64,000 nucleotides of DNA from MED-G105 sp965263305 (GTDB lineage: Bacteria; Pseudomonadota; Alphaproteobacteria; Caulobacterales; Parvularculaceae). Below the pieces are notes generated by a model. That model saw nothing but the letters and a program-made list of their open reading frames with translations. It had not been told where the DNA came from and ran no database searches. Where the stretch lies: assembly GCA_965263305.1 (NCBI GenBank), contig OZ253666.1, positions 1,736,001-1,800,000 on the forward strand. The letters run 5' to 3'. A program made the position numbers and the translations under genes. Shown one piece after another: positions 1 to 9,472 of the stretch (positions are counted from its first letter, which is position 1; every line of letters starts with the position of its first letter).

Positions 1-702
1 GGAAAAGTGCGCAATGGCGTTTTAACGCCTTATCCAGATCGGACAGAAATCGAAGAGGGGGCTTTAGCCTCTGTCGCCCAACCGATCGCCTTTGTGCAGC
101 CGAATGATTTGTTTTTCCTGCAAATTCAGGGGTCTGGGAAGCTCGAAATGCCAGGCGGCGAGGTCTTGCGCGTCGGTTATGACGGGCAAAACGGGCGGCC
201 ATATACGGCGATTGGGCGTAAGCTGATTGAGCAGGGTGCGCTGACGTTAGATAATGTCTCGATGCAGACAATCTTGGATTGGTTAAACGATGCTAAACCT
301 GCCGACGCTGCTGCGTTGCGCCGCGAAAATGAATCCTATGTTTTCTTTCGCTCGTTGGATGATTTAACGGATGGGGCCCTCGGGCCGATCGGTGCGCAAG
401 GCGTACAGTTGACGCCCGACCGATCGATCGCGGTAGACCGACGGTTCCACGGGCTTGGCGCGCCTGTTTGGGTGTCCCTCGACCGCGAGCAACAAGCGAC
501 GGCGCGACTGAGCGGGCTTTACATTGCGCAGGATACGGGCGGTGCCATTAAAGGGCCGATCCGAGGCGATCTTTTTATCGGCGGGCCATTGGCGGGTGAG
601 GTCGCGGGCGCCTTGCGGGCGGAAGGTGAGTTATTTGTTCTTGCGCCTAAACCCATTGCGGCGCGCCTGGAGCAACGCATCGCTCAGAACACTGGTGGAT
701 AA
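1..702 (+). CDS. mltA: Membrane-bound lytic murein transglycosylase A, C-terminal part
   Basis: The reading frame is open from base 1, so the gene begins outside the window and about 233 C-terminal residues are seen. MltA cleaves the MurNAc-GlcNAc bond of peptidoglycan in the periplasm with formation of 1,6-anhydro ends. The segment with FLQIQGSGKL and VGYDGQNGRPY matches the MltA beta-barrel domain. The C-terminal stretch AQDTGGAIKGPIRGDLF is the 3D domain that carries the catalytic Asp. A GTG at 7 is in frame but codes an internal residue. The gene ends 6 bases before the smr-type gene, and the pair is probably co-transcribed, as in many alphaproteobacteria. Confidence 0.92.
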   Translation, partial: GKVRNGVLTPYPDRTEIEEGALASVAQPIAFVQPNDLFFLQIQGSGKLEMPGGEVLRVGYDGQNGRPYTAIGRKLIEQGALTLDNVSMQTILDWLNDAKPADAAALRRENESYVFFRSLDDLTDGALGPIGAQGVQLTPDRSIAVDRRFHGLGAPVWVSLDREQQATARLSGLYIAQDTGGAIKGPIRGDLFIGGPLAGEVAGALRAEGELFVLAPKPIAARLEQRIAQNTGG

Positions 703-708
703 AAGGCT

Positions 709-1422
709 ATGTCGCGCCGGCGCCCCCTTTCATCAGAGGAAAAAATACTCTGGCGGCGTGTCACAAAAGATGTCGCCCCGATAGAGGGCGCTGTCTCCGT
801 CGACAAAACTGACATCTCGCCATCCGTGATCACCGAGAAGAATTCCGGTGATGCCGGGGTTGTGCGCCCTGATCGTCTCACCACATCGAGTTTCTCCAAA
901 GCGTCGAAAACAAAGACTGATCAAAAGACCAGTAAACCGGTTGCATCAAGGGCCGTGGACGCGCGCGCTAAAAAACCGTTGCTCCCAAAGAAGGCAACCA
1001 TGGGCGCGCCGACGGCATGGCGGGCTGGCGATCCACGCCGTGATAAACTCGCCGCCAATCGACGACTGCCCATTGACCGGACGCTAGATCTGCATGGATT
1101 GACCCAAGTCGAGGCTGAGACCCTGCTCATCTCGTTTGTTAAAGCAGCCCATGCGGATGGTTGTCGGTGCCTACTGATCATCACTGGCAAGGGAGGCCCG
1201 GCGTCGACGAGTAATATGATGCGCGCCCGGGCGGCGCGGTCCCGTCGTGATGATCCGCCGGGGCAAGGGACGTGGATCGACACACGAAAGCATGGCGTCC
1301 TGCGGGAGCGAGTGCGGGATTGGGTGGACGGGCCAGCGCTGCGCCACCTCGTCTCGCGGCTATCGACCGCCCGTCCTAAGGATGGTGGAAACGGCGCTTA
1401 TTATCTGCACCTGAAGGCGTAA
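709..1422 (+). CDS. Smr-domain protein (putative DNA-associated nuclease)
   Basis: A 237-residue protein. The first ~110 residues are basic and of low complexity. The C-terminal half is an Smr (small MutS-related) domain: RTLDLHGLTQVEAE carries the LDxHG signature, LLIITGKGG is the second signature in its TGKG variant, and the terminal GGNGAYYLHLKA matches the end of the fold. Smr domains bind or nick DNA or RNA; the specific role here is unknown. A Shine-Dalgarno AAAGG precedes ATG 709. The gene lies 6 bases after mltA, the usual alphaproteobacterial arrangement. Confidence 0.88.
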   Translation: MSRRRPLSSEEKILWRRVTKDVAPIEGAVSVDKTDISPSVITEKNSGDAGVVRPDRLTTSSFSKASKTKTDQKTSKPVASRAVDARAKKPLLPKKATMGAPTAWRAGDPRRDKLAANRRLPIDRTLDLHGLTQVEAETLLISFVKAAHADGCRCLLIITGKGGPASTSNMMRARAARSRRDDPPGQGTWIDTRKHGVLRERVRDWVDGPALRHLVSRLSTARPKDGGNGAYYLHLKA

Positions 1423-1459
1423 CGCTTGAGCGGTGACCCGCCGGCGTTCAGGGAGGCTG

Positions 1460-3253
1460 TTAGCGTAACAGCGAGGTGATGCTGCTGATGACAGTGCTCA
1501 TAACGTTGCCCGCCGCGGACGCCGCCAAACCAACCCACGCGATCAGACCGAGACCTGTTGCCTGCAGCAAGCCCATATGCAAACCGAAAGCAGCGAGCGG
1601 CAAGACAACCGCCCAGAAGGCGCTCGAATAAGCGAAGCGCACAAAAATCGTCTGGCGGATGTCGTCCCAAATCGATTTTGGAAGCTCCCAATACCAGCGC
1701 CGACGGCCATGGGCGGCCAGCTGGTGGGCGTTGAAAGGCGTTGCCGATAAAACAAGAACGCTGCGGTTTTTCCATTTTTGGAAAATCAGTTTCATCGCGC
1801 CGTTCACAACCGATCCAGGCGCTAATCGGCGATTAAAGCGTGCGGTGATGAAGCCGGCGAAATCATCGTAGTTGATGTCGCCGTCGAAATGCTTGGCGTC
1901 GAATTCGATATCCATCACGACGGCTGCCGGCGAGCTGCCTTCGCTATCTTCATCAATTCTCACGGTCTGAAAACGGACGCCGAAATGACGAAGGTAGGAC
2001 TCAACGTCGCCAACGCCCGCGGCGCTGCCGCTTCTTAAGAAGCGCAATAAAACTCTGACGCCGGCTTTTGTGTTTCTTTCGCTGGAATTGTCTTCGCGCA
2101 GGCACGCTTCCTTGCGAACCCAGTGCAGACGGCGCATCCAGTATTTGGTCTTTGCATCCGTTGTTCTGTACTCGTCCTCAAACAAGGTTTCGTCGGGTGA
2201 GGAGCGAACCACGAGGAAGCGCGTTTTCGTCGGTTCAGCGTCCTCAACATCCGTGTCGATGATGGTGTAATCGGGCGCCATCATCGCGACCTGGAACGGC
2301 AGGATCACGCCGTAGAGCGGCGCATCCTGACGGCCGGCGTTCATTGATGAGACAATGCCGATATTTGCGCCATTGCGCGGATCGAGCATGGTGTTGACCT
2401 GACGGTCCTGGTCGAGCGTTTTGCGGGCGAGGCGCGCCATCTCGCGATGGGGTTCGACCGAGCGCAATGTTTCGGTCACGTCAACGCCGGCGGCGCGTAA
2501 TCCATCCAGTTTTGACTTACACCGTCGCGCCGCTTCCGGTCCGCAAAAGACCATGTCGATCCGATCACGGAGCAACAACTGCCCGGCCTGATCGATGTTG
2601 AGATCCGCCCGGTGCATATCGCTCATGCCGGAGAAATCTTGACGCGGGAAACGAGTGTTCGCCGTCTCGCCCGTGCCCCAGCTATGGCGTTGATTGCGTT
2701 GAAGCGATGAAAGCGCTGATCCTGGGTGGGATGATTGGACGATGTCCAACACTTGGGGTTCGTAAACGGCTAAGCAGTATTGATCGGAGGCGTCGATTTG
2801 CTCAACGCCCATGACGGTGAACAGATTGGCGATGGCCCGCAGCGACTCATAGTCATAGCCGGAATAGGGGCTGTAGAACGGGATAACGGCGAGATCGCTG
2901 GAGCCAGACTTTAGGGAAAGGAGCGCCTGTTCTTTTGTCCGCAGGGGCTGCAAATGGGCGGCGTCCGGATTGGCGAAGTCAAACTTCGCCCGCACCCCGC
3001 GGCGCGCTTCAATCTCTGTGTTGCGCCCAGGTTTGGGGGCGCGCGAGAAACCGCCATCAGCAAGTGGCGTCGCATAGCTGCCGCGCGGCGAAAAGAGGCC
3101 CCGATCACGGGCGCGACCGTCTTCTATGCGCTTTTGGCGAACGCCCGCGTCGGACATAAGTTTGGTGGCGGCGATATAGCCGAAACCAAATTCTTCTCCC
3201 GTGAATGCGATCCGCGGTTTTTGTTTATTGGTGAATGATGCGCCGTCGGCCAT
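1460..3253 (-). CDS. Unrecognised large protein, possible prephenate-dehydratase-like N-terminal region, C-terminal membrane helices
   Basis: A 597-residue protein that I do not recognise with confidence. The N-terminal region begins PRIAFTGEEFGFGYIAA, and later segments (LKSGSSDLAVIPFYSPYSG and TKTRFLVVR) resemble in order and spacing the substrate-binding motifs of prephenate dehydratase. The match is weak and the intervening sequence is very divergent. The C-terminal ~65 residues hold two probable membrane helices around AFWAVVLPLAAFGLHM and LGLIAWVGLAASAAGNVM. It is a single-gene unit between smr and hslU, on the strand opposite smr. A dehydratase function should not be assumed. Confidence 0.6.
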   Translation of the reverse strand: MADGASFTNKQKPRIAFTGEEFGFGYIAATKLMSDAGVRQKRIEDGRARDRGLFSPRGSYATPLADGGFSRAPKPGRNTEIEARRGVRAKFDFANPDAAHLQPLRTKEQALLSLKSGSSDLAVIPFYSPYSGYDYESLRAIANLFTVMGVEQIDASDQYCLAVYEPQVLDIVQSSHPGSALSSLQRNQRHSWGTGETANTRFPRQDFSGMSDMHRADLNIDQAGQLLLRDRIDMVFCGPEAARRCKSKLDGLRAAGVDVTETLRSVEPHREMARLARKTLDQDRQVNTMLDPRNGANIGIVSSMNAGRQDAPLYGVILPFQVAMMAPDYTIIDTDVEDAEPTKTRFLVVRSSPDETLFEDEYRTTDAKTKYWMRRLHWVRKEACLREDNSSERNTKAGVRVLLRFLRSGSAAGVGDVESYLRHFGVRFQTVRIDEDSEGSSPAAVVMDIEFDAKHFDGDINYDDFAGFITARFNRRLAPGSVVNGAMKLIFQKWKNRSVLVLSATPFNAHQLAAHGRRRWYWELPKSIWDDIRQTIFVRFAYSSAFWAVVLPLAAFGLHMGLLQATGLGLIAWVGLAASAAGNVMSTVISSITSLLR

Positions 3254-3413
3254 GGCTCAAGGCCCCACTGTTTTCCCCTCAGGAAGAAAGAGATTAACCC
3301 GCGCTTAACGAAACATAAACCCTTTCCGCGCCGCTCAATGTGGCGCAAAGGCAACGTTTTGCTGTGCGCCCTGACGGGGATACCCGAACAAAGGGCGTGC
3401 GGCGCTACTGGGG

Positions 3414-4739
3414 TTAAAGCACGAATTTCGATAAATCGGCGTCCGCCGTCACTTCCGAGAGGCGCGATGTCACATATTCCTGATCTATTTCAATGCTTTG
3501 GCCGCTTTTGTCCGCCGCGTCGAAGGACAAATCCTCAAGCACCTTTTCCATAATCGTGGCCAATCGGCGCGCACCAATATTTTCAACGGTGGCGTTCACT
3601 TTCGCCGCACCATCCGCAAGGGCGTCCAGCGCATCTTCGGAGAAGGAAAGCGTGACCCCTTCAGTCGCCATAAGGGCTTGATATTGCTTAATAAGGCTCG
3701 CTTCCGGTTCGGTGAGAATGCGCCTTAAGTCGTCGCGGGATAGGGCGTCTAACGATACACGTATCGGCAATCGACCCTGCAATTCCGGCAGTAAATCGGC
3801 GGGTTTCGTCAGGTGAAACGCGCCGGAGGCGATGAACAATATATGGTCCGTTTTGACGGGCCCATATTTGGTGGAAACGGTTGCGCCCTCGATGAGCGGG
3901 AGGAGGTCGCGCTGCACGCCTTCGCGGGAAACATCGCCGCCTGAGCGACCGCCCGCGTCAACGCCCCGGGCGATTTTGTCGATTTCGTCGAGAAAGACGA
4001 TGCCGTCATTTTGGGCGAGATCGAGGGCTTCGCTCGTGACCGCTTCCTGATCGAGGAGATTGTCTGACTCCTCTGCGACAAGCGGCGCATAGGCGTCTCG
4101 CACTTTCAACGTTTTTTTGCGTTTTGACCCGCCGAAGGATTTGCCCAAAATGTCGGTGATGTTGATGACGCCCATTTGGCCGCTCATCCCCTCTGGCATG
4201 CCAGGAATATCAAGAACCGGGGCGCCCTGCCCGGTTTCGCGCAGCTCAAGGTTAATGTCGGTGTCGTCAAGCGCGCCGCTGCGAAGCTTCTCCCGGAAAC
4301 TGTCGCGTGTTTTTTCCCCGGCCCCCTCGCCCACTAAGGCGTCAAGCACGCGGTCTTCGGCGGCGCGATGGGCGCGCGCTTTGACGTCCTCGCGTTTTTG
4401 TTCACGCACAAGGGCGATGGCCGCCTCCACAAGATCCCGGATGATCTGATCGACATCGCGGCCGACATAGCCGACCTCTGTGAACTTGGTGGCCTCAACT
4501 TTCAAAAAGGGCGCACGGGCGAGTTTCGCCAAGCGCCGGGAAATTTCCGTTTTGCCGACGCCCGTCGGCCCGATCATCAGAATGTTTTTCGGCGTAATTT
4601 CGTCCTGGAGAGCGCCCTCGACATGGCGCCGGCGCCAGCGGTTTCGAAGGGCGATGGCCACAGCGCGCTTGGCGGCTTTTTGACCAATGATAAAACGATC
4701 AAGCTCGGAGACGATTTCGCGGGGAGAAAATTCTGACAA
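3414..4739 (-). CDS. hslU: ATP-dependent protease ATPase subunit HslU
   Basis: A 441-residue AAA+ unfoldase that feeds substrates into the HslV peptidase in the cytoplasm. Visible motifs are the Walker A GPTGVGKT, the Walker B GIVFLDEIDKIA, the family pore-loop motif GYVGRDV and a C-terminal sensor-2/C-domain ending SKFVL. The start at 4739 is TTG; it gives the canonical N-terminus SEFSPREIVSELD, and no in-frame ATG gives a better one. No strong Shine-Dalgarno is visible. hslV lies 4 kb upstream on the same strand, separated by three Tad-type genes, so hslVU is not contiguous here. Confidence 0.96.
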   Translation of the reverse strand: MSEFSPREIVSELDRFIIGQKAAKRAVAIALRNRWRRRHVEGALQDEITPKNILMIGPTGVGKTEISRRLAKLARAPFLKVEATKFTEVGYVGRDVDQIIRDLVEAAIALVREQKREDVKARAHRAAEDRVLDALVGEGAGEKTRDSFREKLRSGALDDTDINLELRETGQGAPVLDIPGMPEGMSGQMGVINITDILGKSFGGSKRKKTLKVRDAYAPLVAEESDNLLDQEAVTSEALDLAQNDGIVFLDEIDKIARGVDAGGRSGGDVSREGVQRDLLPLIEGATVSTKYGPVKTDHILFIASGAFHLTKPADLLPELQGRLPIRVSLDALSRDDLRRILTEPEASLIKQYQALMATEGVTLSFSEDALDALADGAAKVNATVENIGARRLATIMEKVLEDLSFDAADKSGQSIEIDQEYVTSRLSEVTADADLSKFVL

Positions 4740-4831
4740 GGGATTGGGCCTGCTTTAATGAAAATTGCAGCGAGGCGTAGCAACACCCAAGTCGTTTTTG
4801 AAGGGCCCCCTAACGCGAGGTGTTATGTCGC

Positions 4832-4863
4832 AAAAAAGCCCAGCGCGACGGCCGGGCTTTTTT
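4832..4863 (-). terminator. Rho-independent terminator of the Tad-type operon
   Basis: A perfect inverted repeat, AAAAAAGCCC (4832-4841) against GGGCTTTTTT (4854-4863), has a GC-rich stem followed by a T run in both directions. It sits between the end of the last pseudopilin gene (4923) and the start of hslU (4739), so it separates the two transcription units on the minus strand. Confidence 0.85.
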
Positions 4864-4922
4864 CAAGGTGTCTATCAGTAAAAGAGGCAGCTCTAAACGG
4901 CAGTGCGCCCCTCTGAATTATT

Positions 4923-5594
4923 TTATGTCGATGCTTGAGGCGTTTCGGTGCAGCCCGTGCCGTTGATCGCATCGTTGCACAGCTGGATATGGTGACCGCC
5001 CGGTCCACGTGGCCAGCGATCCGCCTGTTGTTCGAACAAAAATGGCCGGTCAAAAATGCGATCGGTAATTGTTCTGCTATAGGTATATTGAATTTCAGCG
5101 ATGATGATGCCCACGCCTGGGGGCACAACAGAATCGTCGTCGAGATTAACGTAATCGTCGCCTTGCGCATAAGGCGTCGTACCATTTTTGCCTCGGCTCC
5201 AATGAACAATGACATTGTCGTCGCCATCTGGATCCTGCACCACGCTGACGAGATTGACGGTCACGTCATCCAAATTTGGCACCTGCAACGTCGCGGCGAC
5301 GTTATCAATAAGGATGTCGGCATCAGCTCGGCTGATACGCAAGGCGACTTGGTTGATGCCGGAGGGCACGTTTGATTGGGACACCAGATCGGCCAACGTA
5401 TTCGCCGATGTGGTCATGCGCCGATCGACCCCTTTCAGTTCGGCGATCTCAAGAGAGCCGAAGAAAAGCAACAGCATAAATGGGACGAGCGCGGCAAATT
5501 CAATTGCCCCCGTCCCTCGATTATCCTGAAGGAACGGCCCTGTTTTCCGTTGAAGAAAACGACGACCCATTTGAATTGAACGAAACGTTCTCAT
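4923..5594 (-). CDS. TadE/TadF-like pseudopilin assembly protein
   Basis: A 223-residue protein. After ~25 basic residues comes a typical TadE-like hydrophobic segment, RGTGAIEFAALVPFMLLL, with the conserved Glu after an Ala-Ile/Val pair. A ~170-residue exported domain follows. TadE-like minor pseudopilins are processed by a prepilin peptidase and take part in Flp pilus (tight adherence) assembly. It is the last gene of a three-gene minus-strand operon (8452 to 4923), 26 bases after the preceding gene. The rest of the tad locus is not in the window. Confidence 0.85.
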   Translation of the reverse strand: MRTFRSIQMGRRFLQRKTGPFLQDNRGTGAIEFAALVPFMLLLFFGSLEIAELKGVDRRMTTSANTLADLVSQSNVPSGINQVALRISRADADILIDNVAATLQVPNLDDVTVNLVSVVQDPDGDDNVIVHWSRGKNGTTPYAQGDDYVNLDDDSVVPPGVGIIIAEIQYTYSRTITDRIFDRPFLFEQQADRWPRGPGGHHIQLCNDAINGTGCTETPQAST

Positions 5595-5620
5595 TTCAAA
5601 ACCCCATGAATGTAAGGTTG

Positions 5621-6202
5621 CTAGTTGCGGGCAAAAGGCTCTGACCGGAAGACAAAGGTGCTGGTGAGGCGACGTCTGCCGTCCGCGTCGGCAAGATTAA
5701 CGCCAACGGCGGGGTTTAGGGTGTCGTATAGCAAACACATTCGAATACGTACGATCGTATTCTCCTGCACCTCATCATATTTGATGTCTCTAATTTGATC
5801 TGTGCTGTCATTACGGCAGACGATCGGGGAGTTGTCGTTCGAAAGCGCCTGAAACGAGGTGAAGGTTTGCACTTCGAATGTTAATCTATCTTCGCAATCG
5901 CCGAATACGCGTAGCTTTGGGCAGACTTGATCATTGAAAAATTCATCCGCACTTTGAGTATTATTACGCAAAAACCCTGTGCGTAACTCTCGGCCGATGA
6001 TCGTATTCGCTTCGTCGACTTGTGCAGTGGCGAAGTAATACCAACCTACTTCATAGGTTGAATATAGGATGGTGAAGAATGGCAGCACGAGAATTGAAAA
6101 CTCAACGGCCGCCGTGCCGCGCTTGTCCTTCGCGAAGCGGCGAACAATATTTTCGCGACGCCGCTTCTTCATGAAGGTATCCGTGAGATTGAAAAACGCC
6201 AT
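5621..6202 (-). CDS. TadE-family pseudopilin
   Basis: A 193-residue protein whose N-terminus reads RFAKDKRGTAAVEFSILVLPFF, the canonical TadE motif (basic residues, G-T-A-A-V-E-F, then a membrane helix). This is followed by a small Cys-containing exported domain. It is a predicted minor pseudopilin of the Flp pilus system in the inner membrane. It starts 12 bases after the end of the vWA-containing gene and precedes a second TadE-like gene by 26 bases, so the three are probably one operon. Confidence 0.88.
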   Translation of the reverse strand: MAFFNLTDTFMKKRRRENIVRRFAKDKRGTAAVEFSILVLPFFTILYSTYEVGWYYFATAQVDEANTIIGRELRTGFLRNNTQSADEFFNDQVCPKLRVFGDCEDRLTFEVQTFTSFQALSNDNSPIVCRNDSTDQIRDIKYDEVQENTIVRIRMCLLYDTLNPAVGVNLADADGRRRLTSTFVFRSEPFARN

Positions 6203-6214
6203 GGGACGATCTCT

Positions 6215-8452
6215 CTATCGGCTCACGTGCAACCGAACCAGGTCGGCGGCGATATCTTCAAATGCTTGTTCTAGCTCCACGCCATTGTCAGCGTTGAAGA
6301 AAAATGGTTCGTCTGGGGAGGAGGCGCAGGCGCGATATAGTCGTTCCACGCTTGAGTTATTGAGATCGAACATAATCGTGTAGACAAGGTAACCGCGATC
6401 CTTCATCCGTTGGCAGGTGCGAAGGAATTTGTGGTCAATTTGATCACGCATTTCGCTGCTTGTGTTGAGCCCAGCGCCCATACGTTCTTCCGACGCGAAG
6501 CCGTAGGCTGTCAGCTGCGAGGCGTAAGGGGTGTCACGATAACGAACGGTGTTCACACCGTCGGTCATGATCACCACGGCCTTTTGCCATTGGTCGTCAT
6601 CATCATCGATTTCACTTTCAAACGGGGCCTCGGGCGAAATTAGGCGTTCACCCCATATCGCTCCCGTTGCCGAGTTTGTGTATCCATACGGAATTAAGTC
6701 TTCCATATAATCTTCGATATCGCGGCGATCATCGACGGGGGCGAGGATCGGCTGCGGACAAGCGCGATTTGGCCCGCGTGTTGACCTTGCGCCGCCTGAC
6801 GTTCTTTCGTCAATCGACGGGTTGAGGTTGTATTTACCGAAGTAGCGGCTCTGAATTGGGTCCCACCAGCCGGGATATCCTTGGCGTGTGAAGTATTCAT
6901 TGTCGCCAATGCCGTCTGCGCCGATGCTTTCAAGGTAGTCTTCGAGCTGCGCCCGTTCGTCCGCCGTCATGCCGTGGGTCGTGTTACCGCTTTGTGTAAA
7001 GGGGCTGTTTATACCAGTGGCATCGCGGAACTTATCAACGATGTGAGCGTACCGAGCGAAGTCTTGTCCACCGCCGCTAACGCCGTTTGCGGGCCTGATG
7101 TACTGACTATCGTCAATAAAATTCCGATTATCGAAATGGCCCTCTTGGTGACCTCGCGCGCGTGGATGGTCGAACCAAAAGTCGCGCAGGAAAAATGTTC
7201 GCGCGTTAAAGCCCTGTGTTAGGACGACTTGAGTGTTGCCCCCGTAACGCTCGCATGTGTTGCCCCCACCGGCGTTGCAATCTGGTTCATCCGCGGCAAA
7301 CATTGGCACCCAGCGTGTATTGTTTGCGTTCGTCAGATCATTGACGCTTAGGGAGTAACCTGGCGAGTTACTGAACGCTTCTTGAGTGCGTTGTTCATAT
7401 TGGTTTAGCCCGCCGCCGCCAAATGTCGGTGCGATAAAGGAATCAGTTAAAAACGAAGCAGAGACTGACGCGCTGCCAGGTGGAACATCGAGTTCATCAA
7501 GTGGATACGGTCTTCCCTCAACGCAACCCGCCCAATTCGCGCCAGGGGTGGAGCCAAATAGCGAAAAGTGACTGACGGGAGTGTCGGTGTCGACAACGCC
7601 ATTTTCGTTGACATGATAAAAGCGGTCGCCATGATAAACGGATTCCGCGTTTGAATCATTCCAGTTACCGTTCCATTCCGTTGAGCCGCCCGGATTTGAG
7701 AACTGATTAAACGGCACAACACCGATTAGGATGTTATCACTGGTGGTCTGGCTTCCGAACAATACATCCATGAGGCTGTCGGTAGCGTCTCGCAGAGCGT
7801 CGATTTTCCGAACGCCGCCAACGCTGTTACCCATTGAGCCGCTGACATCAACCACCAGGGCCAATTCAACGCGACCAGAACCGCTCAACGTAATCTCGTT
7901 CCCGCATGCGACGGAAAACGTCCGTTTAACGTCCTGCATACCTGGCGTGATTCGCTCCATAAGTTTGTATGCCGAGCTTAATATTATTGTTTTAATCTCA
8001 CCACTGATCTGAGGTTCGATTGTTACTTCGTCAAAGGAAAAGTCGATCGGGCTGTCAAAGCTAACCGATTTTTCGTGAGCGAAATTTTCATTGAAAAAAT
8101 TCTCTCCGAACGCGCGTAACTTTTCTTTGCGTTCTTCGCCTTCAAGCTGAGCGATTTCAGGCGTCTCGCTGTAACGCGCGATGGCGAGACCAGCGGCGTC
8201 GCAGGATTCCAGCATATCCGAGCGTATCGAATTAAGGCGGGAATAGTCGATTGCACCGCCGACAAACAAGAGCGTCACAGGCAATACCAATGCGAATATG
8301 ATTCCGAAATTGCCATTTTCGTCTTGCGAAAGCATGCCCGGCGACAGCCGCCTTTTGACCGATTGTAGTATCGTGCCAATCTTCAACTTACTGAGAAACC
8401 CGTTTGATGCCACTTTGCATCCGTTCTCGTTATCCTGCATGCCGTATGTCAT
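6215..8452 (-). CDS. TadG-like pilus-associated protein with von Willebrand factor A domain
   Basis: A 745-residue protein. Near residues 40-75 the segment ENGNFGIIFALVLPVTLLFV is a TadG/TadE-type signal anchor, followed by residues typical of the TadG N-terminal domain. The vWA domain starts at VELALVVDVSGSMGN, whose DxSxS MIDAS motif binds a metal. A long insertion rich in Asn, Gly and Asp separates it from the second half, where KAVVIMTDGVNT carries the other MIDAS Asp. It is probably an envelope-anchored component of the Flp pilus or an adhesion function. It is the first gene of the three-gene operon, and its promoter should lie in 8453-8729. Confidence 0.88.
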   Translation of the reverse strand: MTYGMQDNENGCKVASNGFLSKLKIGTILQSVKRRLSPGMLSQDENGNFGIIFALVLPVTLLFVGGAIDYSRLNSIRSDMLESCDAAGLAIARYSETPEIAQLEGEERKEKLRAFGENFFNENFAHEKSVSFDSPIDFSFDEVTIEPQISGEIKTIILSSAYKLMERITPGMQDVKRTFSVACGNEITLSGSGRVELALVVDVSGSMGNSVGGVRKIDALRDATDSLMDVLFGSQTTSDNILIGVVPFNQFSNPGGSTEWNGNWNDSNAESVYHGDRFYHVNENGVVDTDTPVSHFSLFGSTPGANWAGCVEGRPYPLDELDVPPGSASVSASFLTDSFIAPTFGGGGLNQYEQRTQEAFSNSPGYSLSVNDLTNANNTRWVPMFAADEPDCNAGGGNTCERYGGNTQVVLTQGFNARTFFLRDFWFDHPRARGHQEGHFDNRNFIDDSQYIRPANGVSGGGQDFARYAHIVDKFRDATGINSPFTQSGNTTHGMTADERAQLEDYLESIGADGIGDNEYFTRQGYPGWWDPIQSRYFGKYNLNPSIDERTSGGARSTRGPNRACPQPILAPVDDRRDIEDYMEDLIPYGYTNSATGAIWGERLISPEAPFESEIDDDDDQWQKAVVIMTDGVNTVRYRDTPYASQLTAYGFASEERMGAGLNTSSEMRDQIDHKFLRTCQRMKDRGYLVYTIMFDLNNSSVERLYRACASSPDEPFFFNADNGVELEQAFEDIAADLVRLHVSR

Positions 8453-8729
8453 AAGACACTCTCTTTAACAGCGGCCAATTAGACTGAATTAAGGTGTTTT
8501 CTTCGCCCAAAGTCGGGGCAAAAATGTTTCGTATGCACACGCTTTCAGTCCGCATGGGGTTTGCGACTGGATGAACTATGCGAAATATTCGTTATCGAAC
8601 ACTGAAGTTACACGCTTAATTTCAGCTTAACTTCTGGAAAGGCTTTTGTTTAAACGACACAAATTCGTGTGCTAATCAGGGAAATGGCGAATAATCGATA
8701 TTCTTTTGGATAAGTTGCGCCAATAAAAT

Positions 8730-9287
8730 TTAGATTGTCTCAATAATGAGTGATTCATTCGTATAGACGCAGATCGAAGCAGCGATCGCCATGGCGCGCC
8801 GTGAGACGGCTTCTGCGTCAAGCTCTGTCTCTGCGACCAGGGCAAGCGCGGCGGCGCGGGCGTATTCTCCGCCGGAGCCAATGGCCGCAACGCCGTCTTG
8901 GGGTTCAAGCACGTCCCCTGCCCCGGTTATGGTTAGCAAGGTATTAGCATCGGCGACGATCATCATTGCTTCGAGACGGCGTAGATAACGATCTGTACGC
9001 CAATCCTTGGCTAGCTCAACCGCGGCGCGGGTCAATTGTCCGCTATATTGTTCTAGTTTGCCCTCCAGCCGTTCCAACAAGGTGAAGGCGTCAGCGGTCG
9101 CGCCAGCGAACCCAGCGATCACGCCGCCGCTTGTCGTCCCTGGTGCGGCGGATTCGATCCGGCGAACTTTGCGCGCATCGCCCTTCACCACCGTTTGGCC
9201 AAGGCTCACCTGCCCGTCTCCGGCAACGGCCGTCAGCCCGTTTCGTTTAACAGCCAGAATTGTTGTCCCGTGCCAATGGTTGGTCAT
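8730..9287 (-). CDS. hslV: ATP-dependent protease peptidase subunit HslV
   Basis: A 185-residue threonine peptidase that forms the proteolytic core of the HslUV complex in the cytoplasm. I choose ATG 9287, which gives MTNHWHGTTILAVKRNG; the Thr after the WHG propeptide is the usual N-terminal nucleophile. The open frame extends ~40 codons upstream, but that part is unlike HslV. The motifs GDGQVSLGQTVVKG and RKVRRI, GFAGATADAFTL and AIGSGGEYARAAA are family landmarks. AGGA lies about 14 bases upstream. The gene is on the same strand as hslU but separated from it by the Tad-like operon. Confidence 0.95.
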   Translation of the reverse strand: MTNHWHGTTILAVKRNGLTAVAGDGQVSLGQTVVKGDARKVRRIESAAPGTTSGGVIAGFAGATADAFTLLERLEGKLEQYSGQLTRAAVELAKDWRTDRYLRRLEAMMIVADANTLLTITGAGDVLEPQDGVAAIGSGGEYARAAALALVAETELDAEAVSRRAMAIAASICVYTNESLIIETI

Positions 9288-9472
9288 TTTATAGCGTTCC
9301 TGGGTTGCCGATGAGCAATCGGTTTGAGGCGAAAGCGTTGTGTTTAAGCCGAATGCCGCGCCAATCAATATCGGCGGTGAAAAAGTCCTTGTTGAAGCCT
9401 TTGCCATTCATGCTTGACGGCGCTCGACCCAGCAAGGCACGGTCGCCGCGAAATAATGAGAGGTCACCCACC

